64,000 nt of DNA, taken from assembly GCF_963576545.1 (NCBI RefSeq), contig NC_083653.1, forward strand, positions 20,495,639 to 20,559,638. The letters are read 5' to 3'. Made by a program: the position numbers and the translations under genes. Numbering within the stretch: position 1 is the stretch's first letter; every line of letters starts with the position of its first letter. Source of the DNA: Limanda limanda. Lineage: Eukaryota; Chordata; Actinopteri; Pleuronectiformes; Pleuronectidae. The notes below the pieces were generated by a model, which did no database searches, was not told the origin of the DNA, and worked only from the letters and a program-made list of their open reading frames with translations. This document shows positions 1 to 9,891 of this stretch, one piece after another.

Positions 1-364
1 AGGACAATTTATTTGATGTTTAAACCACTTCAAAGACCCCTAAGAAGTTTTGGAATGACAATAAATCTTCCTGAATCTGAAATCTTGAATGTCAGAAAGT
101 TTATCACTTGTCCAGGTTATGTCAGCTATGGGTGTGCAGAGGCTCTGTCTGCATTCCTGTCAATCTCGATTTTCTGCACATAGCAAAGAAGTATCACATG
201 GTTTGGCCTGCTTTTCACCAGAAATGCAAAACAACTCTTTCATTTCTACAGTGGGAACCAGAAATGCATGTGCCTTCATTCCTCTTTAGTGTCTCCACAG
301 TTTCCCGTCCTTTCCAACTGCACAGTGTAAATGACTTGTTGCAAGGTCACTCAAAACCTCATGT

Positions 365-369
365 AAAAA
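365..369 (-). terminator. Pol III T5 terminator of tRNA-Met (representative)
   Basis: Five A on the plus strand read as TTTTT on the minus strand, 6 nt beyond the 3' end of the tRNA-Met at 376-448. The same T5 tract at the same distance follows every tRNA-Met copy in the window, including those with damaged gene bodies. This is a canonical RNA polymerase III terminator. Confidence 0.92.
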
Positions 370-375
370 GGCACG

Positions 376-448
376 TGCCCCGTGTGAGGGTTGAACTCAC
401 GACCTTCAGATTATGAGACTGACGCGCTGCCTACTGCGCCAATGAGGC
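376..448 (-). tRNA. tRNA-Met-CAT: tRNA-Met (CAT), elongator type; A6 variant
   Basis: The elongator methionine tRNA, read from the minus strand. All arms can be placed: acceptor 1-7/66-72, D arm with GCGC stem, anticodon loop CTCATAA (anticodon CAT), a 5-nt variable loop, and a T arm GTGAG/CTCAC with loop TTCAACC, with A73 as discriminator. The A box (TGGCGCAGTAGG) and B box (GAGTTCAACCC) are intact. CCA is not encoded, as expected for a eukaryotic nuclear gene. It is not the initiator type, which lacks the TTC of the T loop and has an A1-U72 pair. In this copy G6 is replaced by A, giving an A6-C67 mismatch in the acceptor stem. Confidence 0.95.
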
Positions 449-473
449 AAATGGTACAGAGAAAATATGTGAG

Positions 474-495
474 AAAAAAAACCGATATTTAAAAG
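474..495 (-). promoter_or_regulatory. T8 tract and TATA-like element upstream of tRNA-Met (representative)
   Basis: Reading the minus strand towards tRNA-Met (5' end at 448), a TTTAAATATC motif lies at about -47 to -36 and an uninterrupted T8 tract at about -33 to -26. The TATA-like motif sits where upstream TATA elements assist TFIIIB placement at some pol III genes. The T8 tract would stop any transcript running in from the Gly gene upstream. Both recur at nearly every Met copy. In the shortened Met-only units the T8 is interrupted by a G (AAACAAAA on the plus strand). Confidence 0.55.
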
Positions 496-921
496 TAGAG
501 GAAATATGAAGGACTACTTGTCAGTCAAATAACCATACGCATCCAACGTCTGAAAATTCGAGATACATGTGTGTATTCTAGAAAATTGCTGTCCCGTACT
601 GGGTCCAAATAGTCCAAATGTTATGTACCAAGCCATTCGGACAAAACCGATGGTTGCTGTCAAAACTTTGAATAATCCAGAACAAGAGTCATACAAGATG
701 ACATATCAGTGTTTGTAAATTGATTTTGAACCAGTTAACAATGAGCATAATAAATCAATGATCTTAATCCTCTTGGAGCAGGGTGGGGTTAACAGCCCAT
801 GTGGACTTTACTGCAAACGACAGAACCAACACCAGTGTGCTTTAGACTAGAAGGAGGCTATGGACATAGCAATCAATATACCCACACTTGAGATGTAAAT
901 CATTGGCTAAAGATACTCCGT

Positions 922-992
922 TGCATTAGCCGGGAATCGAACCCGGGCCTCCCGCGTGGCAGGCAAGAATTCTACCACTGAACCACCAATGC
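922..992 (-). tRNA. tRNA-Gly-GCC: tRNA-Gly (GCC); U29 variant
   Basis: Glycine tRNA, read from the minus strand. It has acceptor GCATTGG/CTAATGC, D arm GTTC/GAAT with loop AGTGGTA, anticodon loop CTGCCAC (anticodon GCC), a 4-nt variable loop, and T arm CCGGG/CCCGG with loop TTCGATT. The A box and the B box (GGTTCGATTCC) are canonical. Every copy in the array has U67, forming a G6-U67 wobble where, from memory, the usual vertebrate gene has C67. This copy has C29 changed to T, giving a tolerated U29-G41 wobble. No run of four T occurs until 665-662 on the minus strand, about 256 nt past the 3' end. Confidence 0.96.
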
Positions 993-1677
993 TTGTACAT
1001 GCCTTTTTACGATTTGGATTTTTCAAAAAATGCACTCTTACAGGAACCTTTTGGCCTGCCAGGACAATTTATCGGATGTTTAAACCACTTCACAGACCCC
1101 TAGGAAGTTTTGGAATGACAATAAATCTTCCTGAATCTGAAATCTTGAATCTTAGAAAGTTACTCTGTTGTGGGGCTAACAGCCCATGTGGACTTTACTG
1201 CAAACGACAGAACCAATACCAGAGAGCCTTTTTTTACGATTTAGAATTTTCCAAAACGCACTCTTAAGGGACCCCAATGCCCTGCCAGGACAAGTTATCT
1301 GATGTTTAAACCACTTCAAAGACCCCTAAGAAGTTTTGGAATGACAATAAATCTTCCTGAATCTGAAATCTTGAATGTCAGAAAGTTTATCACTTGTCCA
1401 GGTTATGTCAGCTATGGGTGTGCAGAGGCTCTGTCTGCATTCCTGTCAATCTCGATTTTCTGCACATAGCAAAGAAGCACCACATGGTTTGGCCTGCTTT
1501 TCACCAGAAATGCAAAACTACTCTTTCATTTCTACAGTGGGAACCAGAAATGCATGTGCCTTCATTCCTCTTTAGTGTCTCCACAGTTTCCCGTCCTTTC
1601 CAACTGCACCCTCTATGGAATACACAGTGTAAATGACTTGTTGCAAGGTCGCTCAAAACCTCATGTAAAAAGGCACA

Positions 1678-1750
1678 TGCCCCGTGTGAGGGTTGAACTC
1701 ACGACCTTCAGATTATGAGACTGACGCGCTGCCTACTGCGCCAACGAGGC
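1678..1750 (-). tRNA. tRNA-Met-CAT: tRNA-Met (CAT), consensus copy
   Basis: Reference copy of the array consensus. The acceptor GCCTCGT pairs fully with ACGGGGC (including a T4-G69 wobble), the D loop is AGTAGGCA, and the anticodon is CAT. T5 terminator 6 nt downstream. Confidence 0.98.
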
Positions 1751-2223
1751 CAATGGTACAGAGAAAATATGTGAGAAAAAAAAACGATATTTAAAAGTAG
1801 AGGAAATATGAAGGACTACTTGTCAGTCAAATAACCATACGCATCCAACGTCTGAAAATTCGGGATACATGTGTGTATTCTAGAACATTGCTGTCCCGTA
1901 CTAGGTCCAAATAGTCCAAATGTTATGTACCAAGCCATTCGGACAAAACCGATGGTTGCTGTCAAAACTTTGAATAATCCAGAACAAGAGTCATACAAGA
2001 TGACATATCAGTGTTTGTAAATTGATTTTGAACCAGTTAACAATGAGCATAATAAATCAATGATCTTAATCCTCTTGGAGCAGGGTGGGGTTAACAGCCC
2101 ATGTGGACTTTACTGCAAACGACAGAACCAACACCAGTGTGCTTTAGACTAGAAGGAGGCTATGGACATAGCAATCAATATACCCACACTTGAGATGTAA
2201 ATCATTGGCTAAAGATACTCTGT
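1751..2223. other. Met-Gly intergenic spacer (representative)
   Basis: No gene recognised. Next to tRNA-Met it has an A-rich stretch that reads as T8 on the minus strand and a TATA-like motif. Its middle part carries an open minus-strand frame of 60 codons in almost every unit, but that frame shows only replacement changes between copies and no coding signature. The Gly-proximal end (about 2093-2130) matches 2480-2517 in the other spacer. Equivalent spacers follow every complete tRNA-Met in the array. Confidence 0.8.
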
Positions 2224-2294
2224 TGCATTAGCCGGGAATCGAACCCGGGCCTCCCGCGTGGCAGGCGAGAATTCTACCACTGAACCACCAATGC
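2224..2294 (-). tRNA. tRNA-Gly-GCC: tRNA-Gly (GCC), consensus copy
   Basis: Reference copy of the array consensus: the anticodon stem CTCGC/GCGGG is complete and both promoter boxes are intact. The trailer contains only a T3 (ATCTTTAG on the minus strand), about 10 nt past the gene. Confidence 0.98.
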
Positions 2295-2303
2295 TTGTAC
2301 ATG

Positions 2304-2697
2304 CCTTTTTACGATTTGGATTTTTCGAAAAACGCACTCTTACAGGAACCCTATGGCCTGCCAGGACAATTTATCGGATGTTTAAACCACTTCACAGACC
2401 CCTAGGAAGTTTTGGAATGACAATAATTCTTCCTGAATCTGAAATCTTGAATCTTAGAAAGTTACTCTGTTGTGGGGCTAACAGCCCATGTGGACTTTAC
2501 TGCAAACGACAGAACCAATACCAGAGAGCCTTTTTTTACGATTTTGAATTTTCCAAAACGCACTCTTAAGGGACCCCAATGCCCTGCCAGGACAATTTAT
2601 TTGATGTTTAAACCACTTCAAAGACCCCTAAGAAGTTTTGGAATGACAATAAATCTTCCTGAATCTGAAATCTTGAATGTCAGAAAGTTTATCACTT
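2304..2697 (+). repeat. Internal direct repeat, two copies with 226-bp period (representative)
   Basis: Copy a (about 2304-2472) and copy b (about 2529-2697) share a start of CCTTTTT..ACGATTT, a central ATGTTTAAACCACTTCA block and a TCCTGAATCTGAAATCTTGAA block, at a constant 226-bp offset (for example TTTAAACC at 2381 and 2607). They differ by scattered substitutions: CGGATG against TTGATG or CTGATG, and CTTAGAAAG against GTCAGAAAG. The pair is present in every full-length unit and is the substrate for several size variants of the unit. Confidence 0.93.
2475..2517. repeat. GC hairpin linker and its sister segment
   Basis: Between repeat copies a and b lies GGGCTAACAGCCC, a perfect 5-bp stem with an AAC loop, followed by about 38 bp that recur at 2093-2130 in the Met-Gly spacer (offset 387 bp). 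In the sister copy the left arm is GGGTT, so the hairpin is weaker there and contains GTTAAC. The pair recurs in every full unit. Function unknown. Confidence 0.75.
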
Positions 2698-2963
2698 GTC
2701 CAGGTTATGTCAGCTATGGGTGTGCAGAGGCTCTGTCTGCATTCCTGTCAATCTCGATTTTCTGCACATAGCAAAGAAGTATCACATGGTTTGGCCTGCT
2801 TTTCACCAGAAATGCAAAACTACTCTTTCATTTCTACAGTGGGAACCAGAAATGCATGTGCCTTCATTCCTCTTTAGTGTCTCCACAGTTTCCCGTCCTT
2901 TCCAACTGCACAGTGTAAATGACTTGTTGCAAGGTCACTCAAAACCTCATGTAAAAAGGCACG

Positions 2964-3036
2964 TGCCCCGTGTGAGGGTTGAACTCACGACCTTCAGATT
3001 ATGAGACTGACGCGCTGCCTACTGCGCCAATGAGGC
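2964..3036 (-). tRNA. tRNA-Met-CAT: tRNA-Met (CAT); A6 variant
   Basis: Same A6-C67 acceptor mismatch as the copy at 376. The surrounding unit is its near-identical duplicate 2,588 bp away. Confidence 0.95.
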
Positions 3037-3509
3037 AAATGGTACAGAGAAAATATGTGAGAAAAAAAACCGATATTTAAAAGTAGAGGAAATATGAAGG
3101 ACTACTTGTCAGTCAAATAACCATACGCATCCAACGTCTGAAAATTCGAGATACATGTGTGTATTCTAGAAAATTGCTGTCCCGTACTGGGTCCAAATAG
3201 TCCAAATGTTATGTACCAAGCCATTCGGACAAAACCGATGGTTGCTGTCAAAACTTTGAATAATCCAGAACAAGAGTCATACAAGATGACATATCAGTGT
3301 TTGTAAATTGATTTTGAACCAGTTAACAATGAGCATAATAAATCAATGATCTTAATCCTCTTGGAGCAGGGTGGGGTTAACAGCCCATGTGGACTTTACT
3401 GCAAACGACAGAACCAACACCAGTGTGCTTTAGACTAGAAGGAGGCTATGGACATAGCAATCAATATACCCACACTTGAGATGTAAATCATTGGCTAAAG
3501 ATACTCCGT

Positions 3510-3580
3510 TGCATTAGCCGGGAATCGAACCCGGGCCTCCCGCGTGGCAGGCAAGAATTCTACCACTGAACCACCAATGC
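3510..3580 (-). tRNA. tRNA-Gly-GCC: tRNA-Gly (GCC); U29 variant
   Basis: Carries the U29-G41 wobble in the anticodon stem; otherwise consensus. Confidence 0.96.
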
Positions 3581-4265
3581 TTGTACATGCCTTTTTACGA
3601 TTTGGATTTTTCAAAAAATGCACTCTTACAGGAACCTTTTGGCCTGCCAGGACAATTTATCGGATGTTTAAACCACTTCACAGACCCCTAGGAAGTTTTG
3701 GAATGACAATAAATCTTCCTGAATCTGAAATCTTGAATCTTAGAAAGTTACTCTGTTGTGGGGCTAACAGCCCATGTGGACTTTACTGCAAACGACAGAA
3801 CCAATACCAGAGAGCCTTTTTTTACGATTTAGAATTTTCCAAAACGCACTCTTAAGGGACCCCAATGCCCTGCCAGGACAAGTTATCTGATGTTTAAACC
3901 ACTTCAAAGACCCCTAAGAAGTTTTGGAATGACAATAAATCTTCCTGAATCTGAAATCTTGAATGTCAGAAAGTTTATCACTTGTCCAGGTTATGTCAGC
4001 TATGGGTGTGCAGAGGCTCTGTCTGCATTCCTGTCAATCTCGATTTTCTGCACATAGCAAAGAAGCACCACATGGTTTGGCCTGCTTTTCACCAGAAATG
4101 CAAAACTACTCTTTCATTTCTACAGTGGGAACCAGAAATGCATGTGCCTTCATTCCTCTTTAGTGTCTCCACAGTTTCCCGTCCTTTCCAACTGCACCCT
4201 CTATGGAATACACAGTGTAAATGACTTGTTGCAAGGTCGCTCAAAACCTCATGTAAAAAGGCACA

Positions 4266-4338
4266 TGCCCCGTGTGAGGGTTGAACTCACGACCTTCAGA
4301 TTATGAGACTGACGCGCTGCCTACTGCGCCAACGAGGC
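4266..4338 (-). tRNA. tRNA-Met-CAT: tRNA-Met (CAT), consensus copy
   Basis: Matches the copy at 1678 throughout; duplicated 12,098 bp away at 16364. Confidence 0.97.
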
Positions 4339-4811
4339 CAATGGTACAGAGAAAATATGTGAGAAAAAAAAACGATATTTAAAAGTAGAGGAAATATGAA
4401 GGACTACTTGTCAGTCAAATAACCATACGCATCCAACGTCTGAAAATTCGGGATACATGTGTGTATTCTAGAACATTGCTGTCCCGTACTAGGTCCAAAT
4501 AGTCCAAATGTTATGTACCAAGCCATTCGGACAAAACCGATGGTTGCTGTCAAAACTTTGAATAATCCAGAACAAGAGTCATACAAGATGACATATCAGT
4601 GTTTGTAAATTGATTTTGAACCAGTTAACAATGAGCATAATAAATCAATGATCTTAATCCTCTTGGAGCAGGGTGGGGTTAACAGCCCATGTGGACTTTA
4701 CTGCAAACGACAGAACCAACACCAGTGTGCTTTAGACTAGAAGGAGGCTATGGACATAGCAATCAATATACCCACACTTGAGATGTAAATCATTGGCTAA
4801 AGATACTCTGT

Positions 4812-4882
4812 TGCATTAGCCGGGAATCGAACCCGGGCCTCCCGCGTGGCAGGCGAGAATTCTACCACTGAACCACCAATGC
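4812..4882 (-). tRNA. tRNA-Gly-GCC: tRNA-Gly (GCC), consensus copy
   Basis: All stems, the GCC anticodon and both promoter boxes match the reference copy. Confidence 0.97.
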
Positions 4883-5567
4883 TTGTACATGCCTTTTTAC
4901 GATTTGGATTTTTCGAAAAACGCACTCTTACAGGAACCCTATGGCCTGCCAGGACAATTTATCGGATGTTTAAACCACTTCACAGACCCCTAGGAAGTTT
5001 TGGAATGACAATAAATCTTCCTGAATCTGAAATCTTGAATCTTAGAAAGTTACTCTGTTGTGGGGCTAACAGCCCATGTGGACTTTACTGCAAACGACAG
5101 AACCAATACCAGAGAGCCTTTTTTTACGATTTTGAATTTTTCAAAACGCACTCTTAAGGGACCCCAATGCCCTGCCAGGACAATTTATCTGATGTTTAAA
5201 CCACTTCAAAGACCCCTAAGAAGTTTTGGAATGACAATAAATCTTCCTGAATCTGAAATCTTGAATGTCAGAAAGTTTATCACTTGTCCAGGTTATGTCA
5301 GCTATGGGTGTGCAGAGGCTCTGTCTGCATTCCTGTCAATCTCGATTTTCTGCACATAGCAAAGAAGCATCACATGGTTTGGCCTGCTTTTCACCAGAAA
5401 TGCAAAACTACTCTTTCATTTCTACAGTGGGAACCAGAAATGCATGTGCCTTCATTCCTCTTTAGTGTCTCCACAGTTTCCCGTCCTTTCCAACTGCACC
5501 CTCTATGGAATACACAGTGTAAATGACTTGTTGCAAGGTCGCTCAAAACCTCATGTAAAAAGGCACA

Positions 5568-5640
5568 TGCCTTGTGTGAGGGTTGAACTCACGACCTTCA
5601 GATTATGAGACTGACGCGCTGCCTACTGCGCCAAGGAGGC
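5568..5640 (-). tRNA. tRNA-Met-CAT: tRNA-Met (CAT), degenerate acceptor stem
   Basis: The 3' acceptor strand is ACAAGGC and the 5' strand is GCCTCCT. Pairs 5-68 (C-A) and 6-67 (C-C) are therefore broken, while 4-69 becomes a T-A pair. A box, anticodon, T arm and terminator are intact, so it may still be transcribed. Whether the product is stable or aminoacylated is doubtful. Probable pseudogene. Confidence 0.8.
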
Positions 5641-6113
5641 CAATGGTACAGAGAAAATATGTGAGAAAAAAAAACGATATTTAAAAGTAGAGGAAATATG
5701 AAGGACTACTTGTCAGTCAAATAACCATACGCATCCAACGTCTTTAAATTCGGGATACATGTGTGTATTCTAGAACATTGCTGTCCCGTACTAGGTCCAA
5801 ATAGTCCAAATGTTATGTACCAAGCCATTAGGACAAAACCGATGGTTGCTGTCAAAACTTTGAATAATCCAGAACAAGAGTCATACAAGATGACATATCA
5901 GTGTTTGTAAATTGATTTTGAACCAGTTAACAATGAGCATAATAAATCAATGATCTTAATCCTCTTGGAGCAGGGTGGGGTTAACAGCCCATGTGGACTT
6001 TACTGCAAACGACAGAACCAACACCAGTGTGCTTTAGACTAGAAGGAGGCTATGGACATAGCAATCAATATACCCACACTTGAGATGTAAATCATTGGCT
6101 AAAGATACTCTGT

Positions 6114-6184
6114 TGCATTAGCCGGGAATCGAACCCGGGCCTCCCGCGTGGCAGGCGAGAATTCTACCACTGAACCATCAATGC
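6114..6184 (-). tRNA. tRNA-Gly-GCC: tRNA-Gly (GCC); A7 variant
   Basis: G7 is changed to A, which leaves an A7-C66 mismatch at the base of the acceptor stem. The rest matches consensus. Confidence 0.93.
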
Positions 6185-6484
6185 TTGTACATGCCTTTTT
6201 ACGATTTGGATTTTTCGAAAAACGCACTCTTACAGGAACCCTATGGCCTGCCAGGACAATTTATCGGATGTTTAAACCACTTCACAGACCCCTAGGAAGT
6301 TTTGGAATGACAATAAATCTTCCTGAATCTGAAATCTTGAATCTTAGAAAGTTACTCTGTTGTGGGGCTAACAGCCCATGTGGACTTTACTGCAAACGAC
6401 AGAACCAATACCAGAGAGCCTTTTTTTACGATTTTGAATTTTCCAAAACGCACTCTTAAGGGACCCCAATGCCCTGCCAGGACA

Positions 6485-6902
6485 ATTTATCTGATGTTTA
6501 AACCACTTCAAAGACCCCTAAGAAGTTTTGGAATGACAATAAATCTTCCTGAATCTGAAATCTTGAATCTCAGAAAGTTGATCACTTGTCCAGGTTATGT
6601 CAGCTATGGGTGTGCAGAGGCTCTGTTTGCATTCCTGTCAATCTCGATTTTCTGCACATAGCAAAGAAGCACCACATGGTTTGGCCTGCTTTTCACCAGA
6701 AATGCAAAACTACTCTTTCATTTCTACAGTGGGAACCAGAAATGCATGTGCCTTCATTCCTCTTTAGTGTCTCCACAGTTTCCCGTCCTTTCCAACTGCA
6801 CAGTGTAAATGACTTGTTGCAACCAATACCAGAGAGCCTTTTTTTACGATTTTGAATTTTCCAAAACGCACTCTTAAGGGACCCCAATGCCCTGCCAGGA
6901 CA
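6485..6902. repeat. Short 418-bp unit without tRNA genes
   Basis: A unit that has lost both tRNA genes. The spacer sequence before the Met terminator (GACTTGTTGCAA) is joined at 6821-6822 to the sequence just before repeat copy b (CCAATACCAG), with only AA shared at the joint. About 868 bp is missing, and the unit also lacks the 16-bp CCTCTATGGAATACAC segment, giving 418 bp instead of 1,302. An identical joint is at 18919-18920. Two ORFs created by the fusion have no recognisable product. Confidence 0.9.
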
Positions 6903-7287
6903 ATTTATCTGATGTTTAAACCACTTCAAAGACCCCTAAGAAGTTTTGGAATGACAATAAATCTTCCTGAATCTGAAATCTTGAATGTCAGAAAGTTTAT
7001 CACTTGTCCAGGTTATGTCAGCTATGGGTGTGCAGAGGCTCTGTCTGCATTCCTGTCAATCTCGATTTTCTGCACATAGCAAAGAAGCATCACATGGTTT
7101 GGCCTGCTTTTCACCAGAAATGCAAAACTACTCTTTCATTTCTACAGTGGGAACCAGAAATGCATGTGCCTTCATTCCTCTTTAGTGTCTCCACAGTTTC
7201 CCGTCCTTTCCAACTGCACCCTCTATGGAATACACAGTGTAAATGACTTGTTGCAAGGTTGCTCAAAACCTCATGTAAAAAGGCACA

Positions 7288-7360
7288 TGCCTTGTGTGAG
7301 GGTTGAACTCACGACCTTCAGATTATGAGACTGACGCGCTGCCTACTGCGCCAACGAGGC
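7288..7360 (-). tRNA. tRNA-Met-CAT: tRNA-Met (CAT); A68/A69 variant
   Basis: The acceptor 3' strand is ACAAGGC against GCCTCGT. This makes a T4-A69 pair and one C5-A68 mismatch. It differs from the copy at 5568 in keeping the G6-C67 pair. Confidence 0.9.
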
Positions 7361-7833
7361 CAATGGTACAGAGAAAATATGTGAGAAAAAAAAACGATAT
7401 TTAAAAGTAGAGGAAATATGAAGGACTACTTGTCAGTCAAATAACCATACGCATCCAACGTCTGAAAATTCGGGATACATGTGTGTATTCTAGAACATTG
7501 CTGTCCCGTACTAGGTCCAAATAGTCCAAATGTTATGTACCAAGCCATTCGGACAAAACCGATGGTTGCTGTCAAAACTTTGAATAATCCAGAACAAGAG
7601 TCATACAAGATGACATATCAGTGTTTGTAAATTGATTTTGAACCAGTTAACAATGAGCATAATAAATCAATGATCTTAATCCTCTTGGAGCAGGGTGGGG
7701 TTAACAGCCCATGTGGACTTTACTGCAAACGACAGAACCAACACCAGTGTGCTTTAGACTAGAAGGAGGCTATGGACATAGCAATCAATATACCCACACT
7801 TGAGATGTAAATCATTGGCTAAAGATACTCTGT

Positions 7834-7904
7834 TGAATTAGCCGGGAATCGAACCCGGGCCTCCCGCGTGGCAGGCGAGAATTCTACCACTGAACCATCA
7901 ATGC
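7834..7904 (-). tRNA. tRNA-Gly-GCC: tRNA-Gly (GCC), two acceptor mismatches
   Basis: G71 is changed to T (C2-T71 mismatch) and G7 to A (A7-C66 mismatch), so both ends of the acceptor stem are weakened. Promoter boxes and anticodon are intact. Possibly a non-functional copy. Confidence 0.87.
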
Positions 7905-8589
7905 TTGTACATGCCTTTTTACGATTTGGATTTTTCGAAAAACGCACTCTTACAGGAACCCTATGGCCTGCCAGGACAATTTATCGGATGTTTAAACCAC
8001 TTCACAGACCCCTAGGAAGTTTTGGAATGACAATAAATCTTCCTGAATCTGAAATCTTGAATCTTAGAAAGTTACTCTGTTGTGGGGCTAACAGCCCATG
8101 TGGACTTTACTGCAAACGACAGAACCAATACCAGAGAGCCTTTTTTTACGATTTTGAATTTTCCAAAACGCACTCTTAAGGGACCCCAATGCCCTGCCAG
8201 GACAATTTATCTGATGTTTAAACCACTTCAAAGACCCCTAAGAAGTTTTGGAATGACAATAAATCTTCCTGAATCTGAAATCTTGAATGTCAGAAAGTTT
8301 ATCACTTGTCCAGTTTATGTCAGCTATGGGTGTGCAGAGGCTCTGTCTGCATTCCTGTCAATCTCGATTTTCTGCACATAGCAAAGAAGCACCACATGGT
8401 TTGGTCTGCTTTTCACCAGAAATGCAAAACTACTCTTTCATTTCTACAGTGGGAACCAGAAATGCATGTGCCTTCATTCCTCTTTAGTGTCTCCACAGTT
8501 TCCCGTCCTTTCCAACTGCACCCTCTATGGAATACACAGTGTAAATGACTTGTTGCAAGGTCGCTCAAAACCTCATGTAAAAAGGCACA

Positions 8590-8662
8590 TGCCCCGTGTG
8601 AGGGTTGAACTCACGACCTTCAGATTATGAGACTGACGCGCTGCCTACTGCGCCAACGAGGC
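8590..8662 (-). tRNA. tRNA-Met-CAT: tRNA-Met (CAT), consensus copy
   Basis: Full-length consensus gene with intact stems and boxes. Confidence 0.97.
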
Positions 8663-9135
8663 CAATGGTACAGAGAAAATATGTGAGAAAAAAAAACGAT
8701 ATTTAAAAGTAGAGGAAATATGAAGGACTACTTGTCAGTCAAATAACCATACGCATCCAACGTCTGAAAATTCGGGATACATGTGTGTATTCTAGAACAT
8801 TGCTGTCCCGTACTGGGTCCAAATAGTCCAAATGTTATGTACCAAGCCATTCGGACAAAACCGATGGTTGCTGTCAAAACTTTGAATAATCCAGAACAAG
8901 AGTCATACAAGATGACATATCAGTGTTTGTAAATTGATTTTGAACCAGTTAACAATGAGCATAATAAATCAATGATCTTAATCCTCTTGGAGCGGGGTGG
9001 GGTTAACAGCCCATGTGGACTTTACTGCAAACGACAGAACCAACACCAGTGTGCTTTCGACTAGAAGGAGGCTATGGACATAGCAATCAATATACCCACA
9101 CTTGAGATGTAAATCATTGGCTAAAGATACTCTGT

Positions 9136-9206
9136 TGCATTAGCCGGGAATCGAACCCGGGCCTCCCGCGTGGCAGGCGAGAATTCTACCACTGAACCAC
9201 CAATGC
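9136..9206 (-). tRNA. tRNA-Gly-GCC: tRNA-Gly (GCC), consensus copy
   Basis: Consensus gene. A substitution in the downstream flank (TTTCGACT at 9056-9063 instead of TTTAGACT) does not touch the gene. Confidence 0.97.
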
Positions 9207-9891
9207 TTGTACATGCCTTTTTACGATTTGGAATTTTCAAAAAATGCACTCTTACAGGAACCCTATGGCCTGCCAGGACAATTTATCGGATGTTTAAACC
9301 ACTTCACAGACCCCTAGGAAGTTTTGGAATGACAATAAATCTTCCTGAATCTGAAATCTTGAATCTTAGAAAGTTACTCTGTTGTGGGGCTAACAGCCCA
9401 TGTGGACTTTACTGCAAACGACAGAACCAATACCAGAGAGCCTTTTTTTACGATTTTGAATTTTCCAAAACGCACTCTTAAGGGACCCCAATGCCCTGCC
9501 AGGACAATTTATCTGATGTTTAAACCACTTCAAAGACCCCTAAGAAGTTTTGGAATGACAATAAATCTTCCTGAATCTGAAATCTTGAATGTCAGAAAGT
9601 TTATCACTTGTCCAGGTTATGTCAGCTATGGGTGTGCAGAGGCTCTGTCTGCATTCCTGTCAATCTCGATTTTCTGCACATAGCAAAGAAGCACCACATG
9701 GTTTGGCCTGCTTTTCACCAGAAATGCAAAACTACTCTTTCATTTCTACAGTGGGAACCAGAAATGCATGTGCCTTCATTCCTCTTTAGTGTCTCCACAG
9801 TTTCCCGTCCTTTCCAACTGCACCCTCTATGGAATACACAGTGTAAATGACTTGTTGCAAGGTCGCTCAAAACCTCATGTAAAAAGGCACA

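Larger units (their letters stand above)
2295..2963. other. Gly-Met intergenic spacer (representative)
   Basis: No gene recognised. It consists of two direct-repeat copies (about 2304-2472 and 2529-2697), a GC hairpin linker between them, and roughly 265 bp of other sequence up to tRNA-Met. A 16-bp segment (CCTCTATGGAATACAC) just upstream of the Met terminator side is present in most units and absent in others, such as those before 376, 2964, 15062, 44503 and 46552. Several plus-strand frames of 66-103 codons cross it; they begin in or run into antisense tRNA sequence and look like chance frames preserved by repeat homogenisation. Confidence 0.8.
1678..2979. repeat. Reference 1,302-bp unit of the array
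   Basis: This stretch is a convenient consensus-like unit. It holds tRNA-Met (1678-1750), a 473-bp spacer (1751-2223), tRNA-Gly (2224-2294) and a spacer of about 670 bp (2295-2963) leading to the next Met. The longer spacer contains two copies of a diverged direct repeat with a period of 226 bp. The shorter spacer contains the T8 tract and TATA-like motif upstream of Met and a segment of about 38 bp shared with the linker of the longer spacer. Apart from the two tRNAs I recognise no known element in either spacer. Confidence 0.95.
2002..8107. repeat. Higher-order duplication D, copy 1 (pairs with 14100-20205)
   Basis: Features in this stretch recur 12,098 bp downstream in the same order. They include rare variants: the degenerate Met (5568/17666), A7 Gly (6114/18212), the tRNA-less unit (joint 6821/18919), the A68/A69 Met (7288/19386) and the double-mismatch Gly (7834/19932). 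The left limit is near the 5-bp deletion present only in the second copy; the right limit is the recombinant joint at 20205. Confidence 0.9.

Noticed and set aside
108..416. Plus-strand ORF of 80-102 codons ending in a VRVELTTFRL-like tail
   Set aside because: The tail is the translation of antisense tRNA-Met, a well-known source of spurious protein predictions. A 16-bp indel changes its C-terminus between units.
376..448. Initiator tRNA-Met
   Set aside because: The T loop has TTC and the terminal acceptor pair is G1-C72 in the consensus. Vertebrate initiators have an A1-U72 pair and AUCG-type T-loop features.
514..696. Minus-strand ORF of 60-61 codons in the Met-Gly spacer
   Set aside because: Present in nearly every unit by repetition only. 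Differences between copies are mostly amino-acid replacements, a 5-bp deletion alters its start, and no domain or signal is recognisable.
956..1267. Repeated plus-strand ORF of 103 codons (begins MAGENSTTEP or MAGKNSTTEP) found in most units
   Set aside because: It starts inside antisense tRNA-Gly and runs into the internal repeat. It persists because the repeat is homogenised; it is lost or truncated freely in recombinant units and has no recognisable domain.
2475..2490. Histone-type 3' stem-loop or intrinsic bacterial terminator at GGGCTAACAGCCC
   Set aside because: The stem sequence and loop do not fit the histone stem-loop, and no T-run follows as a bacterial terminator would need.
2472..2771. 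Plus-strand ORF of 99 codons across the hairpin linker and repeat copy b
   Set aside because: It overlaps the other ORFs in a different frame, is repeat-derived throughout and has no protein-like features that I recognise.
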